A stretch of 64,000 nucleotides of DNA from Paenibacillus sabinae T27. Its GTDB lineage: Bacteria; Bacillota; Bacilli; Paenibacillales; Paenibacillaceae. Shown one piece after another: positions 16,243 to 24,391 of this stretch. The stretch's first letter is position 1. Each line of letters starts with the position of its first letter. The notes under the pieces are model-generated. The model ran no database searches. It was not told the origin of the DNA and saw only the letters and a list, made by a program, of their open reading frames with translations. The stretch covers positions 457,001-521,000 of the forward strand of contig NZ_CP004078.1 in NCBI RefSeq assembly GCF_000612505.1, written 5' to 3'. A program made the translations under genes and the position numbers.

Positions 16243-17415
16243 TTATACAGAAAGTTGTTTTGCAGGACTATACATATAGTTTCTTAGTAAAATGGTTACC
16301 AAACTCAGTATCAATGATAGGATTCCCACCAATACGACATAGGGCACACCCATTTCTGATATAAATAAACCGCCTACAGCTGCACCCAATGTCGTTCCTA
16401 CGTTACAGGATGATATAAATAATCCATTGGCAAAATCAGGGGCTTCTGGAGCAGAAGTCGCAATCAAATATTGATTGATATTTGCCATTATTCCTCCAGC
16501 CAAGACTCCCCAAATTAAAGTTATAATTGCCATAGGTACGGTAAACTGGCCTGTGAAGAATAAAATGATGTAAACAGCAACCAATAACAAAGGAAAAGAT
16601 ATTACAGATTTGGTGGCACTATGAGTAAGTAACTTTCCTGCGACAATGTTTCCAACGATATTGGCTCCACCGAAGATGAATAACGTTAAACTTATGGTAT
16701 TCGGAGACATATTCGTTACGGTTTTTAGATATTCGCTAATATAACTATAAATCCCAAATACCGCTGAGTTTAATAAAATGACAGTCACAATGGAAAGCCA
16801 TAGAATGGGTTCTTTTAAAACGGAAAATTGAGTACTATAAGAAAGTCTTTCTTCAACAGGCATAGAGGGTACAAATAGTAAAGTAGCAATGAATACAAGA
16901 GCATTTACAATAGCAAAGAATGCCATCGCCATTTCATACGAAACGGAACTATCAATAAAGCTTGCGATCGGTACGCCGGCTACCATACCCGCAGATACTC
17001 CTATAAATACTTTAGATACAGCCTTCGGGGCTTGTTCTATACTTACTGAGGAAGCAGCTACTGTAAATGCCATAGAACAATAAATGGGATGAAAAAAGGC
17101 TGGAATGATACGAGCAATTAATAGAATGGTAAAGTTAGATGTAAATAAGGATACAATGTTTCCCAAAACGAAAACTCCTAATACAAGTAACATGACCTTT
17201 TTGCGGTTTATTCCTGAAAATAATAACGGCAGGATTGGACCAGATATGGCAATGCCAAGCGCAAAAAGGCTCACCAGCAACCCAGCTTGAGTTACGCTGA
17301 CATTATAGTGGTCGGCAATGGAAGGTAATATCCCAATAACGCCCATTTCGGTATTTAGAATACCGAACACTCCTATGGTCAATATGAAAATCAGTAAATT
17401 ATTTTGTTTAGCCAA
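16243..17415 (-). CDS. MFS efflux transporter, AraJ/chloramphenicol-exporter type
   Basis: The roughly 390-residue protein has twelve hydrophobic segments. The MFS loop 2-3 motif is reduced to LFSGINRKKVMLL. The N-terminal ILTIGVFGILNTEMGVIGIL is typical of DHA1 drug or sugar exporters (AraJ/YdhP/CmlR type). The probable start is TTG at 17415 behind AGGAG; TTG 17436 behind TGGAGGG is a strong alternative. The gene is clearly AT-rich compared with the flanking operons. It lies 53 bases after an alpha/beta hydrolase gene, and both are divergent from a TetR gene that probably represses them. Confidence 0.88.
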   Translation of the reverse strand: MAKQNNLLIFILTIGVFGILNTEMGVIGILPSIADHYNVSVTQAGLLVSLFALGIAISGPILPLLFSGINRKKVMLLVLGVFVLGNIVSLFTSNFTILLIARIIPAFFHPIYCSMAFTVAASSVSIEQAPKAVSKVFIGVSAGMVAGVPIASFIDSSVSYEMAMAFFAIVNALVFIATLLFVPSMPVEERLSYSTQFSVLKEPILWLSIVTVILLNSAVFGIYSYISEYLKTVTNMSPNTISLTLFIFGGANIVGNIVAGKLLTHSATKSVISFPLLLVAVYIILFFTGQFTVPMAIITLIWGVLAGGIMANINQYLIATSAPEAPDFANGLFISSCNVGTTLGAAVGGLFISEMGVPYVVLVGILSLILSLVTILLRNYMYSPAKQLSV

Positions 17416-17468
17416 AACAACAACTCCTATCTTCAATGAAACCCTCCAAATACCTCCCAATACCTGAA

Positions 17469-18413
17469 CTACTTTAAATTCTCGGTAAAGAATGCTTCCA
17501 ATTTCTCGAATGGAATAAACTCCGTTCTGTCGTACAAATCAACGTGTCCTGCATTTGGAACGATGTACAGCTCTTTGGGTTCTGCCGCCAATTCGTAAGC
17601 ATCTTCACTAAAGTACCGTGAGTGAGCGTGCTCGCCAATGATGAACAAAATGGGTCTCGGCGAAATCGATTTAATGTACGTAAGCAGAGGGAAATTCATA
17701 AATGACATGCTGCTTGTCACGGTAAATTGAGTAATTGAGTTTGGGTGATACCCGCGAGGCGTAGAATAGAACTCGCCAAACTCGCGACCAATAGGGTTTG
17801 TATTTTCGTCGAATCCAATAGGCGCTCCTCGATCGGTCAGCGCTGGCGGGTTGCCCTCAAAGTCTGCGTAGCGCTGCTCAGCAATTGCATCGAGTATTCT
17901 GTTGCGATCTTCTTCGGTGAACGAGTCCTTAAAGCCGCTCGCTTGCGCACGGGAGATATCATACATGCTGATCGTGGCGACAGCCTTGATGCGTCTGTCT
18001 ACCTGTGCTGCACTGATCGCAAAACCACCGCTCCCGCACATACCGATTACACCAATTTGATTTCGATCTACAAATGGACGCGTACCTGCATAATCAACGG
18101 CTGCGCTGAAGTCTTCTACGAATAGATCAGGCGAAGAAAGGTGCCGTGGCTCTCCTCCGCTGTATCCGTTGTACGATGGGTCAAATGCAAGAGCCACAAA
18201 ACCACGCTCTGCCATATTTTGAGCATAAATACCCGAACCCTGCTCTTTAACACCACCATAGGGGGCACCCATAATAACGGCTGCGTGTTTCTTGGACTCA
18301 TCAAAGTCTTTTGGCAAGTAGAGATCTGCTGCAATTTTAATTCCAAACCGGTTGTTATAAGAAACTGATCTTCTTGTTACCTTATCGCTTAACTCAAAAA
18401 TATAATTTGGCAT
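17469..18413 (-). CDS. Alpha/beta hydrolase, YcjY/dienelactone hydrolase-like
   Basis: The 314-residue protein has an oxyanion region (VIMGAPYGGVKEQGSGIYAQ) and a nucleophile elbow G-M-C-G-S-G-G. There Cys126 occupies the usual Ser position, as in dienelactone hydrolases. An acid region and a late His (NAGHVDLYD) complete the triad. No signal peptide is seen, so it is cytosolic. The ATG at 18413 follows AAAGGATG. It precedes the MFS gene on the same strand and is divergent from tetR (18599). A role in detoxifying or modifying the substrate of the pump is inferred. Confidence 0.85.
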   Translation of the reverse strand: MPNYIFELSDKVTRRSVSYNNRFGIKIAADLYLPKDFDESKKHAAVIMGAPYGGVKEQGSGIYAQNMAERGFVALAFDPSYNGYSGGEPRHLSSPDLFVEDFSAAVDYAGTRPFVDRNQIGVIGMCGSGGFAISAAQVDRRIKAVATISMYDISRAQASGFKDSFTEEDRNRILDAIAEQRYADFEGNPPALTDRGAPIGFDENTNPIGREFGEFYSTPRGYHPNSITQFTVTSSMSFMNFPLLTYIKSISPRPILFIIGEHAHSRYFSEDAYELAAEPKELYIVPNAGHVDLYDRTEFIPFEKLEAFFTENLK

Positions 18414-18535
18414 TTAAGTAACATCCTTTCATGTAAAATAAAACTACGATTGATGTTTTCTCGACATTTGCCTATAATTTATAATATACAAATAAACAAA
18501 ACAAGGCGTATAAATCGTTGATTTTATCAGTTTTA

Positions 18536-18547
18536 TTGTTTAAACAA
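18536..18547. promoter_or_regulatory. Palindromic operator candidate between hydrolase and tetR
   Basis: TTGTTTAAACAA is a perfect 12-base palindrome in the 185-base AT-rich divergent region. The minus-strand promoter TTGTTT...TATAAA for the hydrolase gene lies nearby. It is a candidate TetR site. Confidence 0.45.
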
Positions 18548-18598
18548 CAAATCAATAAAAATTGTCGATTATATCGAGAAAGGGTTGATGTTAATAAC

Positions 18599-19144
18599 AT
18601 GGCGAAAGTGGATAGAAGAATTGTCAGAACTCAAGAGGCCATTAAAAAAGCATTTCTTGAATTGATGTCAGAAAAAAATTTCGATAGCATTACCATTCAG
18701 GATATTTCTGATCGGGCAAATATTAACCGTGCAACGGTTTATCTTCATTACTTGGATAAATTCGATCTGTTGGACAAGATCATGGAAGAACATATCAATA
18801 ACATGAGTAATCTTTGTGAGTTAGAAGCAGAAATGGATTGGATTGAATCGACCGTACACTGCATGGAATATCTTGAAAGTAATTATTTGTTTTTTTCGAC
18901 GATGTTGGCGAGTGGAGGAGCTCCGTATTTTCGCAGCCGGTTTGTTCAGCATAATATCGAAGAGTTCAAAAAAGACGTGGATATAACAAAGGGCAAAAAT
19001 TTAGGTCAAAGCGAAGATGTAGTTGTCGAATTTGTTGCAAATGCTTACGTAGGTGTAGTGGAGTGGTGGCTAAAAAATGGCATGCCTTATCCAGCGAAGG
19101 AAATGGCAGAAAAAGTGGGGGATCTATTAGAGAGGATTATATAG
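18599..19144 (+). CDS. TetR/AcrR-family regulator 1
   Basis: The 181-residue protein has an N-terminal HTH (ITIQDISDRANINRATVYLH, then YLDKFDLLDKIMEEH) and a C-terminal helical domain. The C-terminal domain has the TetR_C_33-like end AYVGVVEWWLKNGMPYP. It is clearly paralogous to the TetR protein at 31066-31599, sharing VDRRI, TQEA, ELMSEKNFD and LHYxDKFDLLDK. The ATG at 18599 is distant from AAAGGG (about 14 bases), so translation may be weak. It is divergent from the hydrolase-MFS pair, its likely target. Confidence 0.87.
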   Translation: MAKVDRRIVRTQEAIKKAFLELMSEKNFDSITIQDISDRANINRATVYLHYLDKFDLLDKIMEEHINNMSNLCELEAEMDWIESTVHCMEYLESNYLFFSTMLASGGAPYFRSRFVQHNIEEFKKDVDITKGKNLGQSEDVVVEFVANAYVGVVEWWLKNGMPYPAKEMAEKVGDLLERII

Positions 19145-19286
19145 ATCTATCATATAAAAACTGATGGATCAGGGGATTTCTATTTGCGCCCCTCGGGCAA
19201 GAAGCTTTACCCCTGTACCCGAGAGGCATGGGCAGCTTTCGATTATTTTTCCCTAAGGATGCCTGGCTCTGATTCCGATAGCTTCG
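19145..19286. other. Intergenic stretch with half-terminator and hairpin
   Basis: At 19159-19185 a segment reading ACTGATGGATCAGGGG...TTTCTATTTGCG matches the right half of the terminator at 22035-22073 but lacks the left arm. A separate stem follows: GCCCCTCGGG (19188-19197) with CCCGAGAGGC (19218-19227). This may mark an old rearrangement. Confidence 0.45.
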
Positions 19287-19877
19287 TTATTCAGGAGCCG
19301 AAGACTGAAGGGCGGCACAGGCCAGAATGTCCGCCGTCGTGCGAATTCTGCCAATCCGCGGGAAGATCACGGAACGCACATGCTCATGCTCCGCCTCACT
19401 GAGGCCGGTCATGGCGTCTATCGCAAAAATCACCTGATACCCGTGGGCGAAGGCTTCTCTCGCTGTAGTATCCACACCAATACCTGAAGCAATGCCGCAA
19501 AGGACGATCGTTGTAATGCCGCGCCGGCGCAACTGCTGATCCAGGTCCGTCGCATGGAAGGCACCCCATTGGCGCTTTGTAATCACGTGGTCGGTGTCCG
19601 TGACACCGATCTCTGGCACAATTTCATCCCAGCCGGGTGGCAGGTTCATTGCAGGAGGAGCCTGGTCCAGCAAAGGACGCGGCATATCCTTGAAGTCCTT
19701 GCTGGATACGCGCACGAGCCCCACGAATGTACCTGCATCTCGGAACGCCTTTACCATGGAGGCGGCACAGCTGACGACTTGCTCAGCTGAATGGGGGGCA
19801 TAGCGGTTTCCAAGCCACTTCTGCAAATCAATTACGATTAAGGCTGTCTGAGGAAAATGAAATAATAATTCTTCCAT
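19287..19877 (-). CDS. Isochorismatase-fold cysteine-hydrolase homologue lacking the Cys
   Basis: The 196-residue protein has the isochorismatase fold: Asp in LIVIDLQKW, Lys in VITKRQWGAF and the strand-loop GIASGIGVDTTAREA. The position that is a catalytic Cys in nicotinamidases and N-carbamoylsarcosine amidase is Gly here, as in the isochorismatase domain of EntB, which hydrolyses a vinyl ether without Cys. It may therefore be a non-amidase hydrolase. The ATG at 19877 follows GGAGTG. It is divergent from the TetR gene at 20016, which probably controls it. Confidence 0.82.
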   Translation of the reverse strand: MEELLFHFPQTALIVIDLQKWLGNRYAPHSAEQVVSCAASMVKAFRDAGTFVGLVRVSSKDFKDMPRPLLDQAPPAMNLPPGWDEIVPEIGVTDTDHVITKRQWGAFHATDLDQQLRRRGITTIVLCGIASGIGVDTTAREAFAHGYQVIFAIDAMTGLSEAEHEHVRSVIFPRIGRIRTTADILACAALQSSAPE

Positions 19878-19981
19878 GAATCATCACACTCCGTGAACAA
19901 AATCGAGTTTGACCCTCGCTATGACCCATTGTATAAAATTATGAACCATTGGTCACTTGACTCTATGTTTATTATTTTGTA

Positions 19982-19995
19982 CCTTTGGTCAAAGG
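19982..19995. promoter_or_regulatory. Inverted repeat before TetR gene 20016
   Basis: CCTTTGGTCAAAGG is a perfect inverted repeat (six-base arms, GT centre) located 21 bases before the TetR start. ATTGGTCA about 35 bases upstream repeats the GGTCA core. Confidence 0.45.
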
Positions 19996-20015
19996 GTGTC
20001 AAGAGAGGATTTGTG

Positions 20016-20909
20016 ATGATGAGTGTAACGAAACAGGAGATTATCCGTTCAGCTTTCCAGTTGTTTAAGAAAAAAGGGTTTCTTGCAACTTCGATCCAAG
20101 AGATCGCCGAGGACTGCTCCATTGCCAAGGGCTCGGTGTACAAATACTTTCCCTCGAAGGAGGACCTGTTCTGCCAAGTATTCGATGAGTGCCAGACGGC
20201 GTATTTTGACCAGGCAGAGCATCTGAAGAAAACAGAGACGGGGACTCCCAAGGAAGGGCTCGTCAAGCAGATTGTGTTCCGCTATCAGTATTTTATCGAA
20301 TTCAATCGGATTTTGGTTGAGTTCACGGAGCTCCCTATTACGCAGGATGCTGCCTTCCGTCCACTTCGGAATCATGTTCGCGCCCGCATGATGGAGTGGC
20401 ACAAGGCTTGGCTGCTGGAAGTTTATGGTCCGCAAATTGAGCCGTTTCTATGGGATTTGCTGTTTATATACCGTGCTATTCTTAAGGATTATCTGCTGCG
20501 CATCCTTTATGAGGTGAAGCCGCTGTCGATTGAAGATACGGCTTGGTTTATCGTCGATAAGTTGGATGCGCTCGCCGCACATATGACAAGGACAGGCTCG
20601 AAGGCACTGCTCGGGCAAAGTTCTTACGACGCTTTCATCCACATGGGCTCGGACGACTGGCGAAGGGAAAGAGAGCAGGCTGCTGAGGAGCTGCTTGGCA
20701 GAGTGACGGCTGCACTGGAGGTCTGGCCTAACGGGAGCGCTCGGCGGAAGGATCTACAAGAGGTTGTTCATCTGTTAGGCGCTGAGATTGCCCAGCCGCA
20801 GCTAAAGCGGCCGCTCATTCAGGCGCTGTGCGCCTTTTTGGAACAGGAGCAGGAGCTTAAGAGCCTGGTCATCCAGTTAAAGCAGATTGTCCTATCTGAA
20901 CGGGATTGA
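20016..20909 (+). CDS. TetR/AcrR-family regulator with long C-terminal domain
   Basis: The 297-residue protein has a classic TetR HTH (IIRSAFQLFKKKGFLATSIQ, EIAEDCSIAKGSVYKYFPSK) followed by an unusually long ligand domain of about 230 residues. The length resembles YxaF/FadR-like regulators with an extra C-terminal helical bundle. ATG 20016 and 20019 are tandem, preceded by AGAGAGGA; the upstream-open frame to 19893 contains the operator and is unlikely to be translated. It is divergent from the isochorismatase-fold gene. Confidence 0.86.
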   Translation: MMSVTKQEIIRSAFQLFKKKGFLATSIQEIAEDCSIAKGSVYKYFPSKEDLFCQVFDECQTAYFDQAEHLKKTETGTPKEGLVKQIVFRYQYFIEFNRILVEFTELPITQDAAFRPLRNHVRARMMEWHKAWLLEVYGPQIEPFLWDLLFIYRAILKDYLLRILYEVKPLSIEDTAWFIVDKLDALAAHMTRTGSKALLGQSSYDAFIHMGSDDWRREREQAAEELLGRVTAALEVWPNGSARRKDLQEVVHLLGAEIAQPQLKRPLIQALCAFLEQEQELKSLVIQLKQIVLSERD

Positions 20910-20928
20910 TCGCTCATTCCCATACAGC

Positions 20929-21399
20929 CTAATGATTATTATGATTATCTATAAGTTTCTCCCATTCCTCAAAAGACAACTTATCAGTGATTCGTTTTAA
21001 TTCATCTGGAATTGGAACATAACATATTAATTCTAAACTGTTACCATCTGGGTCATTAAAATAAACTGAAGCGTTACCTTGATTCGGACGAATAAAAGGT
21101 TCAATAGATGTTCTTCTGCCGAACGGAACAGCTTCAACTTGAATTGATCCTAACCATCTTAAAGATTGTTTCAAATCTTCATACGATACTTCAAAAGCAA
21201 TATGTCGTAATGAAGGATGGTACGGAGTTTGATATTCATCTCCTTGCCATAAACCTAACCAACTTTTTCCCTCTTCTATCCAAAAGAAAGCAGTGTCATC
21301 ATCACGCCAGGCTAAACTCAACCCTAATTTTTTATAAAATTCTATCGAAAAATCCAAATTTTTTACTGGTAAATGTGCCTCATATAATCCTTTTATCAT
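20929..21399 (-). CDS. VOC-family (glyoxalase/bleomycin-resistance fold) protein
   Basis: The 156-residue protein has the two beta-alpha-beta-beta-beta modules of the VOC fold: EAHLPVKNLDFSIEFYKKLG, then RHIAFEVSYEDLKQSLRWL and VYFNDPDGNSLELICY with the closing Glu. The metal-ligand positions (His early, His in RHIAF, Glu in LELI) appear to be kept. Such proteins act as lyases, dioxygenases or resistance proteins; the substrate is unknown. ATG 21399 overlaps the stop of the upstream SRPBCC gene (ATGA), so the two are translationally coupled. GTGTGTTTGAAATG carries a weak ribosome site (AAAGGTG). Confidence 0.85.
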   Translation of the reverse strand: MIKGLYEAHLPVKNLDFSIEFYKKLGLSLAWRDDDTAFFWIEEGKSWLGLWQGDEYQTPYHPSLRHIAFEVSYEDLKQSLRWLGSIQVEAVPFGRRTSIEPFIRPNQGNASVYFNDPDGNSLELICYVPIPDELKRITDKLSFEEWEKLIDNHNNH

Positions 21400-21857
21400 T
21401 TCAAACACACCTTTGCATTAATATTAGTGCTTCCGTTCTCTTCCATCAGAGTTTTTAATACGTGCAGGTTATTGTTTACTTCACGTTGTATATTCCCCTT
21501 TAGCATCTTAAGCAGAATACCGCTGGCACCGGAAGGCTTCATGATGACATGATTGGCAAGTATGGTTTTATTTTCAAATGTTGTGAGCTCATATTTAGAT
21601 TCGTAATCAAATCTGCCGCCGGCTGCTTGCAAGTGGAGGAATTGGTCTGTCCGAGCCTCAATGACCGTAATGGTTTCTATTTCTTGCGAGTGGACTAAAT
21701 CTCTTGTCAATCTGTAGGTATCTTTACGGTCTCCCGTCGGCTCTACGGTCATGACAGCATAATTCCAAGATGAAAAGTTCTCCACATTTCTTAAAAATTC
21801 ATAAACCCGTGCCACAGTGCAGTCAATGATTACCTCATTGCTAAATGAAAGTTCCAT
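21396..21857 (-). CDS. SRPBCC-fold protein (polyketide cyclase/dehydrase-like)
   Basis: The 153-residue protein fits the START/Bet v1-like SRPBCC fold: a first strand with IDCTVARVYEFLRNVENFSSW, a mixed sheet, and a long C-terminal helix (LLKMLKGNIQREVNNNLHVL). These proteins bind hydrophobic ligands. The ATG at 21857 follows AAAGGAGGAG at good spacing; the longer frame to 21929 runs into the promoter. It is first in an operon with the VOC gene. A perfect 16-base palindrome lies inside its promoter, so it is likely tightly repressed. Confidence 0.78.
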   Translation of the reverse strand: MELSFSNEVIIDCTVARVYEFLRNVENFSSWNYAVMTVEPTGDRKDTYRLTRDLVHSQEIETITVIEARTDQFLHLQAAGGRFDYESKYELTTFENKTILANHVIMKPSGASGILLKMLKGNIQREVNNNLHVLKTLMEENGSTNINAKVCLK

Positions 21858-21939
21858 TGTTAACTCCTCCTTTGCTCGTGCCAAGCTCTTCCTCTGAAAA
21901 TATGTAAATAGAATTAGATGACACATCATTTATGTGTAT

Positions 21940-21968
21940 AGAATAGATGATATATCATCTATTGTCAA
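21940..21968 (-). promoter_or_regulatory. Promoter with operator in the spacer, SRPBCC-VOC operon
   Basis: On the minus strand: TTGACA (21968-21963), a 17-base spacer and TATTCT (21945-21940). The perfect palindrome AGATGATATATCATCT (21945-21960) fills the spacer. A related imperfect copy, AGATGACACATCATTT, lies just downstream (21916-21931). Confidence 0.7.
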
Positions 21969-22034
21969 GAACAAATCGGCAATCTGACTGCGGCCGCTTC
22001 CGGGTATTCTACCGGGGAGCGGTCGTTTCGTTTA

Positions 22035-22073
22035 CCCCTGATTCGTCAGAAATACTGATGGATCAGGGGTTTT
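22035..22073 (+). terminator. Orphan Rho-independent terminator
   Basis: CCCCTGAT pairs with ATCAGGGG, followed by TTTTC. No plus-strand gene runs into it; the closest (20016-20909) ends 1.1 kb upstream. Its right half is repeated at 19159. Confidence 0.7.
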
Positions 22074-22171
22074 CTATTTGCGCCGCCCGCTTGAAGCACC
22101 CTGGGAATTTTCCCGTACATCTGATACTTTTCCCGGTTTAATAAGCGCTTTCCTAACTTCCTCCAAACGTA

Positions 22172-22200
22172 TTGTTAGCGTTTTCTCAAGGTGATATCCT
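22172..22200 (+). promoter_or_regulatory. PTS operon promoter with cre-like site
   Basis: TTGTTA (22172-22177), a 17-base spacer and TATCCT (22195-22200). TGTTAGCGTTTTCT (22173-22186) matches the cre consensus at 12 of 14 positions and covers the -35, consistent with CcpA repression. Confidence 0.5.
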
Positions 22201-22246
22201 CTGTTCATGGCCATAAAGAAAACACTTACAAAAGGAGATTAGAGAT

Positions 22247-22723
22247 ATGGGTATCGTACTGGCGCGAATCGATCAACGCTTGATTCATGGAATTGTGGTA
22301 ACGCAGTGGGCAGGACATACAAGAGCCAAACGGCTGATGGTCGTGGATGATGTTGTAAGTCAGGATGAAGTCCAAAAAACGGCGATGCGCATGAGCAAGC
22401 CTGCCGGAACCGGGATGTCGATCATTGATACGGATACGGCCATTACCAACTTCAATGCCGGAAAATATGACGATCATAATGTTTTGCTGGTTGTCCGGGA
22501 GCCTGAAACGCTGTTGAAGCTTGCTGCGGGCGGCGTTCAAATTCCGAAAGTTAATGTCGGGATCATCTTTGACGGCGAAGGCAAAACAACGGTTAAGAAG
22601 ATGGTTTCTGTCAATGAAAAAGAAGTAGCCGATCTCAAAGCATTAAAAGAAAAAGGAATTCCGGTCACCTTTCACTTTGTGCCGGGAGATGCAGAAGAAC
22701 CACTGGAAACCTATATCAAATAA
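22247..22723 (+). CDS. PTS mannose/fructose/sorbose-family EIIB component
   Basis: The 158-residue cytosolic EIIB has the family start LARIDQRLIHGIVVTQW, in which the His is the phosphorylation site, then RLMVVDDVV and a C-terminal VTFHFVPGD. It receives phosphate from EIIA and passes it to the sugar entering through EIIC/EIID. The ATG at 22247 follows AAAGGAG. It is first in the order EIIB-EIIC-EIID-EIIA-glucosidase. Separate IIA and IIB genes (rather than a fused IIAB) are common in sorbose/fructose-type systems. Confidence 0.94.
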   Translation: MGIVLARIDQRLIHGIVVTQWAGHTRAKRLMVVDDVVSQDEVQKTAMRMSKPAGTGMSIIDTDTAITNFNAGKYDDHNVLLVVREPETLLKLAAGGVQIPKVNVGIIFDGEGKTTVKKMVSVNEKEVADLKALKEKGIPVTFHFVPGDAEEPLETYIK

Positions 22724-22745
22724 CCAAGCAGGAAGAGGATAAAAC

Positions 22746-23549
22746 ATGGAGATTATACAAGCGATACTCATTGTTGCATTAGCTTTCTGGATGGTTCTGG
22801 ACCAGCAGGGTTTTGTTATCACTACCTGGTTCCCATCCATTATCGGAATGATTGCCGGAGTTATTATGGGCGATGTCCCTACGGCCATGGTCATAGCCGG
22901 GACTTTCCAATTAATGGCCCTGGGGGTAGCCAATATAGGCGGGTCCTCGGTACCCAATTACGGTCTTGCGACACTTGTCGGGATTTATGTAGCCCTCCGC
23001 ACAACCGGTGATATTGAAAATGCGAAAGCCATTGCCTTGGCGGTCGGGGTGCCTGTCGGAATGCTTGGTATTCAATTGGATGTTCTGGGCAAGATCCTCA
23101 ATTCCTATGTGTCTCATGCGGCTCAAAAAGCGCTGAACGAAGGAAAATTCGCCAAAATGAACCGTATTTTCTGGATTGGGCCCCTTATTTTTGGTTTAAC
23201 CACAGCGATTCCCACCTTACTTTGTGTAATCTTCGGAGATAAGATCGTGAAGGTGCTGCTGGATGTTGTTCCGAAATGGTTTACAGACGGATTATCCATA
23301 GCCGGGTCCATGCTGCCGGTAGTCGGGATTGCCTTGTTGCTTCAGTTTATGCCAGTGAAGAAGTACCTGACGATGCTCTTGATTGGCTTTGTGATTTCCG
23401 CGTATCTGGGCTTGCCGATTCTGGGAATTGCCATTTTAGGCTTCGCCTTTGCCTATTATTTCTTCACCCAAAAAATAAATAGTACACCTGCGGCGGCGGC
23501 GGCGGGGAACGGCAATACCTCAGTTGAAGGAGACGAATTCGATGAGTAA
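22746..23549 (+). CDS. PTS mannose-family EIIC component
   Basis: This 267-residue membrane protein has seven or eight hydrophobic segments and the family signatures GNTFQLMALG-like AGTFQLMALGVANIGGSSVP and GVPVGMLGIQLDVLGK. It forms the sugar channel with EIID. The Ala-rich C terminus (PAAAAAGNGN) is a short linker. The ATG at 22746 follows GGAAGAGG. Its last codons overlap the EIID start by eight bases (ATGAGTAA), so the two subunits are made in equal amounts. Confidence 0.94.
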   Translation: MEIIQAILIVALAFWMVLDQQGFVITTWFPSIIGMIAGVIMGDVPTAMVIAGTFQLMALGVANIGGSSVPNYGLATLVGIYVALRTTGDIENAKAIALAVGVPVGMLGIQLDVLGKILNSYVSHAAQKALNEGKFAKMNRIFWIGPLIFGLTTAIPTLLCVIFGDKIVKVLLDVVPKWFTDGLSIAGSMLPVVGIALLLQFMPVKKYLTMLLIGFVISAYLGLPILGIAILGFAFAYYFFTQKINSTPAAAAAGNGNTSVEGDEFDE

Positions 23550-24360
23550 CACAGAACCGGCAACAAATCAGGTAACGAAAAGAGACATTCGGTCAGCAGC
23601 CATCCGGTATATGTTCATGGCTTGTAACACCTTTAATTACGAGAACCAGCAGGCTCCGGCGGTAGTGTTTGGACTGAACAAGGTTTTACGCAAAATCTAT
23701 AAAAAAGATGAGGATTATAAAGCATCTTTAAATAATCATTTCAACTACTTCAATACCACGACCTGGATGGCCAATCTCCTCCTGGGAGCCTCGGTGGCGA
23801 TGGAGCAGAAGGATGGCATCCAATCGAAGGAAGCGGTTCAAGCTTTTAAAACAGGGATGATGGGACCGCTTGCCGGTGTTGGAGACACGCTTATTTGGGT
23901 ACTGTACCCGACCATCATGGGGTCAATTGCCGGATATATGGGGTTACAGGGAAATCCGACAGGTGCGATTATTTGGTTGCTGCTCAACATCGTCTTTTTC
24001 TTTTTCCGTATTAAATTGTTCGACGTGGGCCACACCTCCGGCTTGAAATTAATCACTGCCCTGGGCGACAGATTAAATGTTTTTACTGAAGCCGCCTCCA
24101 TCATGGGGTTAACGGTAGTTGGCGCATTAATTCCAGCCGTTGTCAAAATGAATGTTCAGCTTAAATATCAAACGGGAGAAGTCACGCTACCCATTCAAAC
24201 CGAAATTCTGGACAAGATTATGCCGGCGCTGCTGCCTGCGGTATTAACCATTATCGTCTATAAGTTGATCGGATCGAAGAAGATCGGCCTTACAAGCATC
24301 ATATTTTTGATTATTGGTTTAGCATTAGTCTGCTCTTACCTTGGAATTCTGGGCGTTTAA
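23542..24360 (+). CDS. PTS mannose-family EIID component
   Basis: The 272-residue subunit has a long cytosolic part with NYENQQAPAVVFGLNKVLRK and HFNYFNTTTWMANLLLG, then the conserved GPLAGVGDTLIWVLYPTIMG and C-terminal membrane helices, all EIID landmarks. EIID exists only in the mannose family and completes the permease with EIIC. The ATG at 23542 follows GAAGGAGACG and overlaps the EIIC stop; a TTG at 23524 is in frame but less well placed. Confidence 0.94.
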   Translation: MSNTEPATNQVTKRDIRSAAIRYMFMACNTFNYENQQAPAVVFGLNKVLRKIYKKDEDYKASLNNHFNYFNTTTWMANLLLGASVAMEQKDGIQSKEAVQAFKTGMMGPLAGVGDTLIWVLYPTIMGSIAGYMGLQGNPTGAIIWLLLNIVFFFFRIKLFDVGHTSGLKLITALGDRLNVFTEAASIMGLTVVGALIPAVVKMNVQLKYQTGEVTLPIQTEILDKIMPALLPAVLTIIVYKLIGSKKIGLTSIIFLIIGLALVCSYLGILGV

Positions 24361-24391
24361 TTGATAAAGAAAGAGGAAGGAATCGAAGTCT

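Larger units (their letters stand above)
21969..22246 (+). promoter_or_regulatory. Intergenic region before the PTS operon
   Basis: This part of the 389-base gap carries an orphan terminator (22035-22073), a cre-like site overlapping a promoter (22172-22200), and the ribosome site AAAGGAG of the first PTS gene. A second, weaker cre-like element is seen around 22142 (AATAAGCGCTTTCC). No gene is seen in it. Confidence 0.5.
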
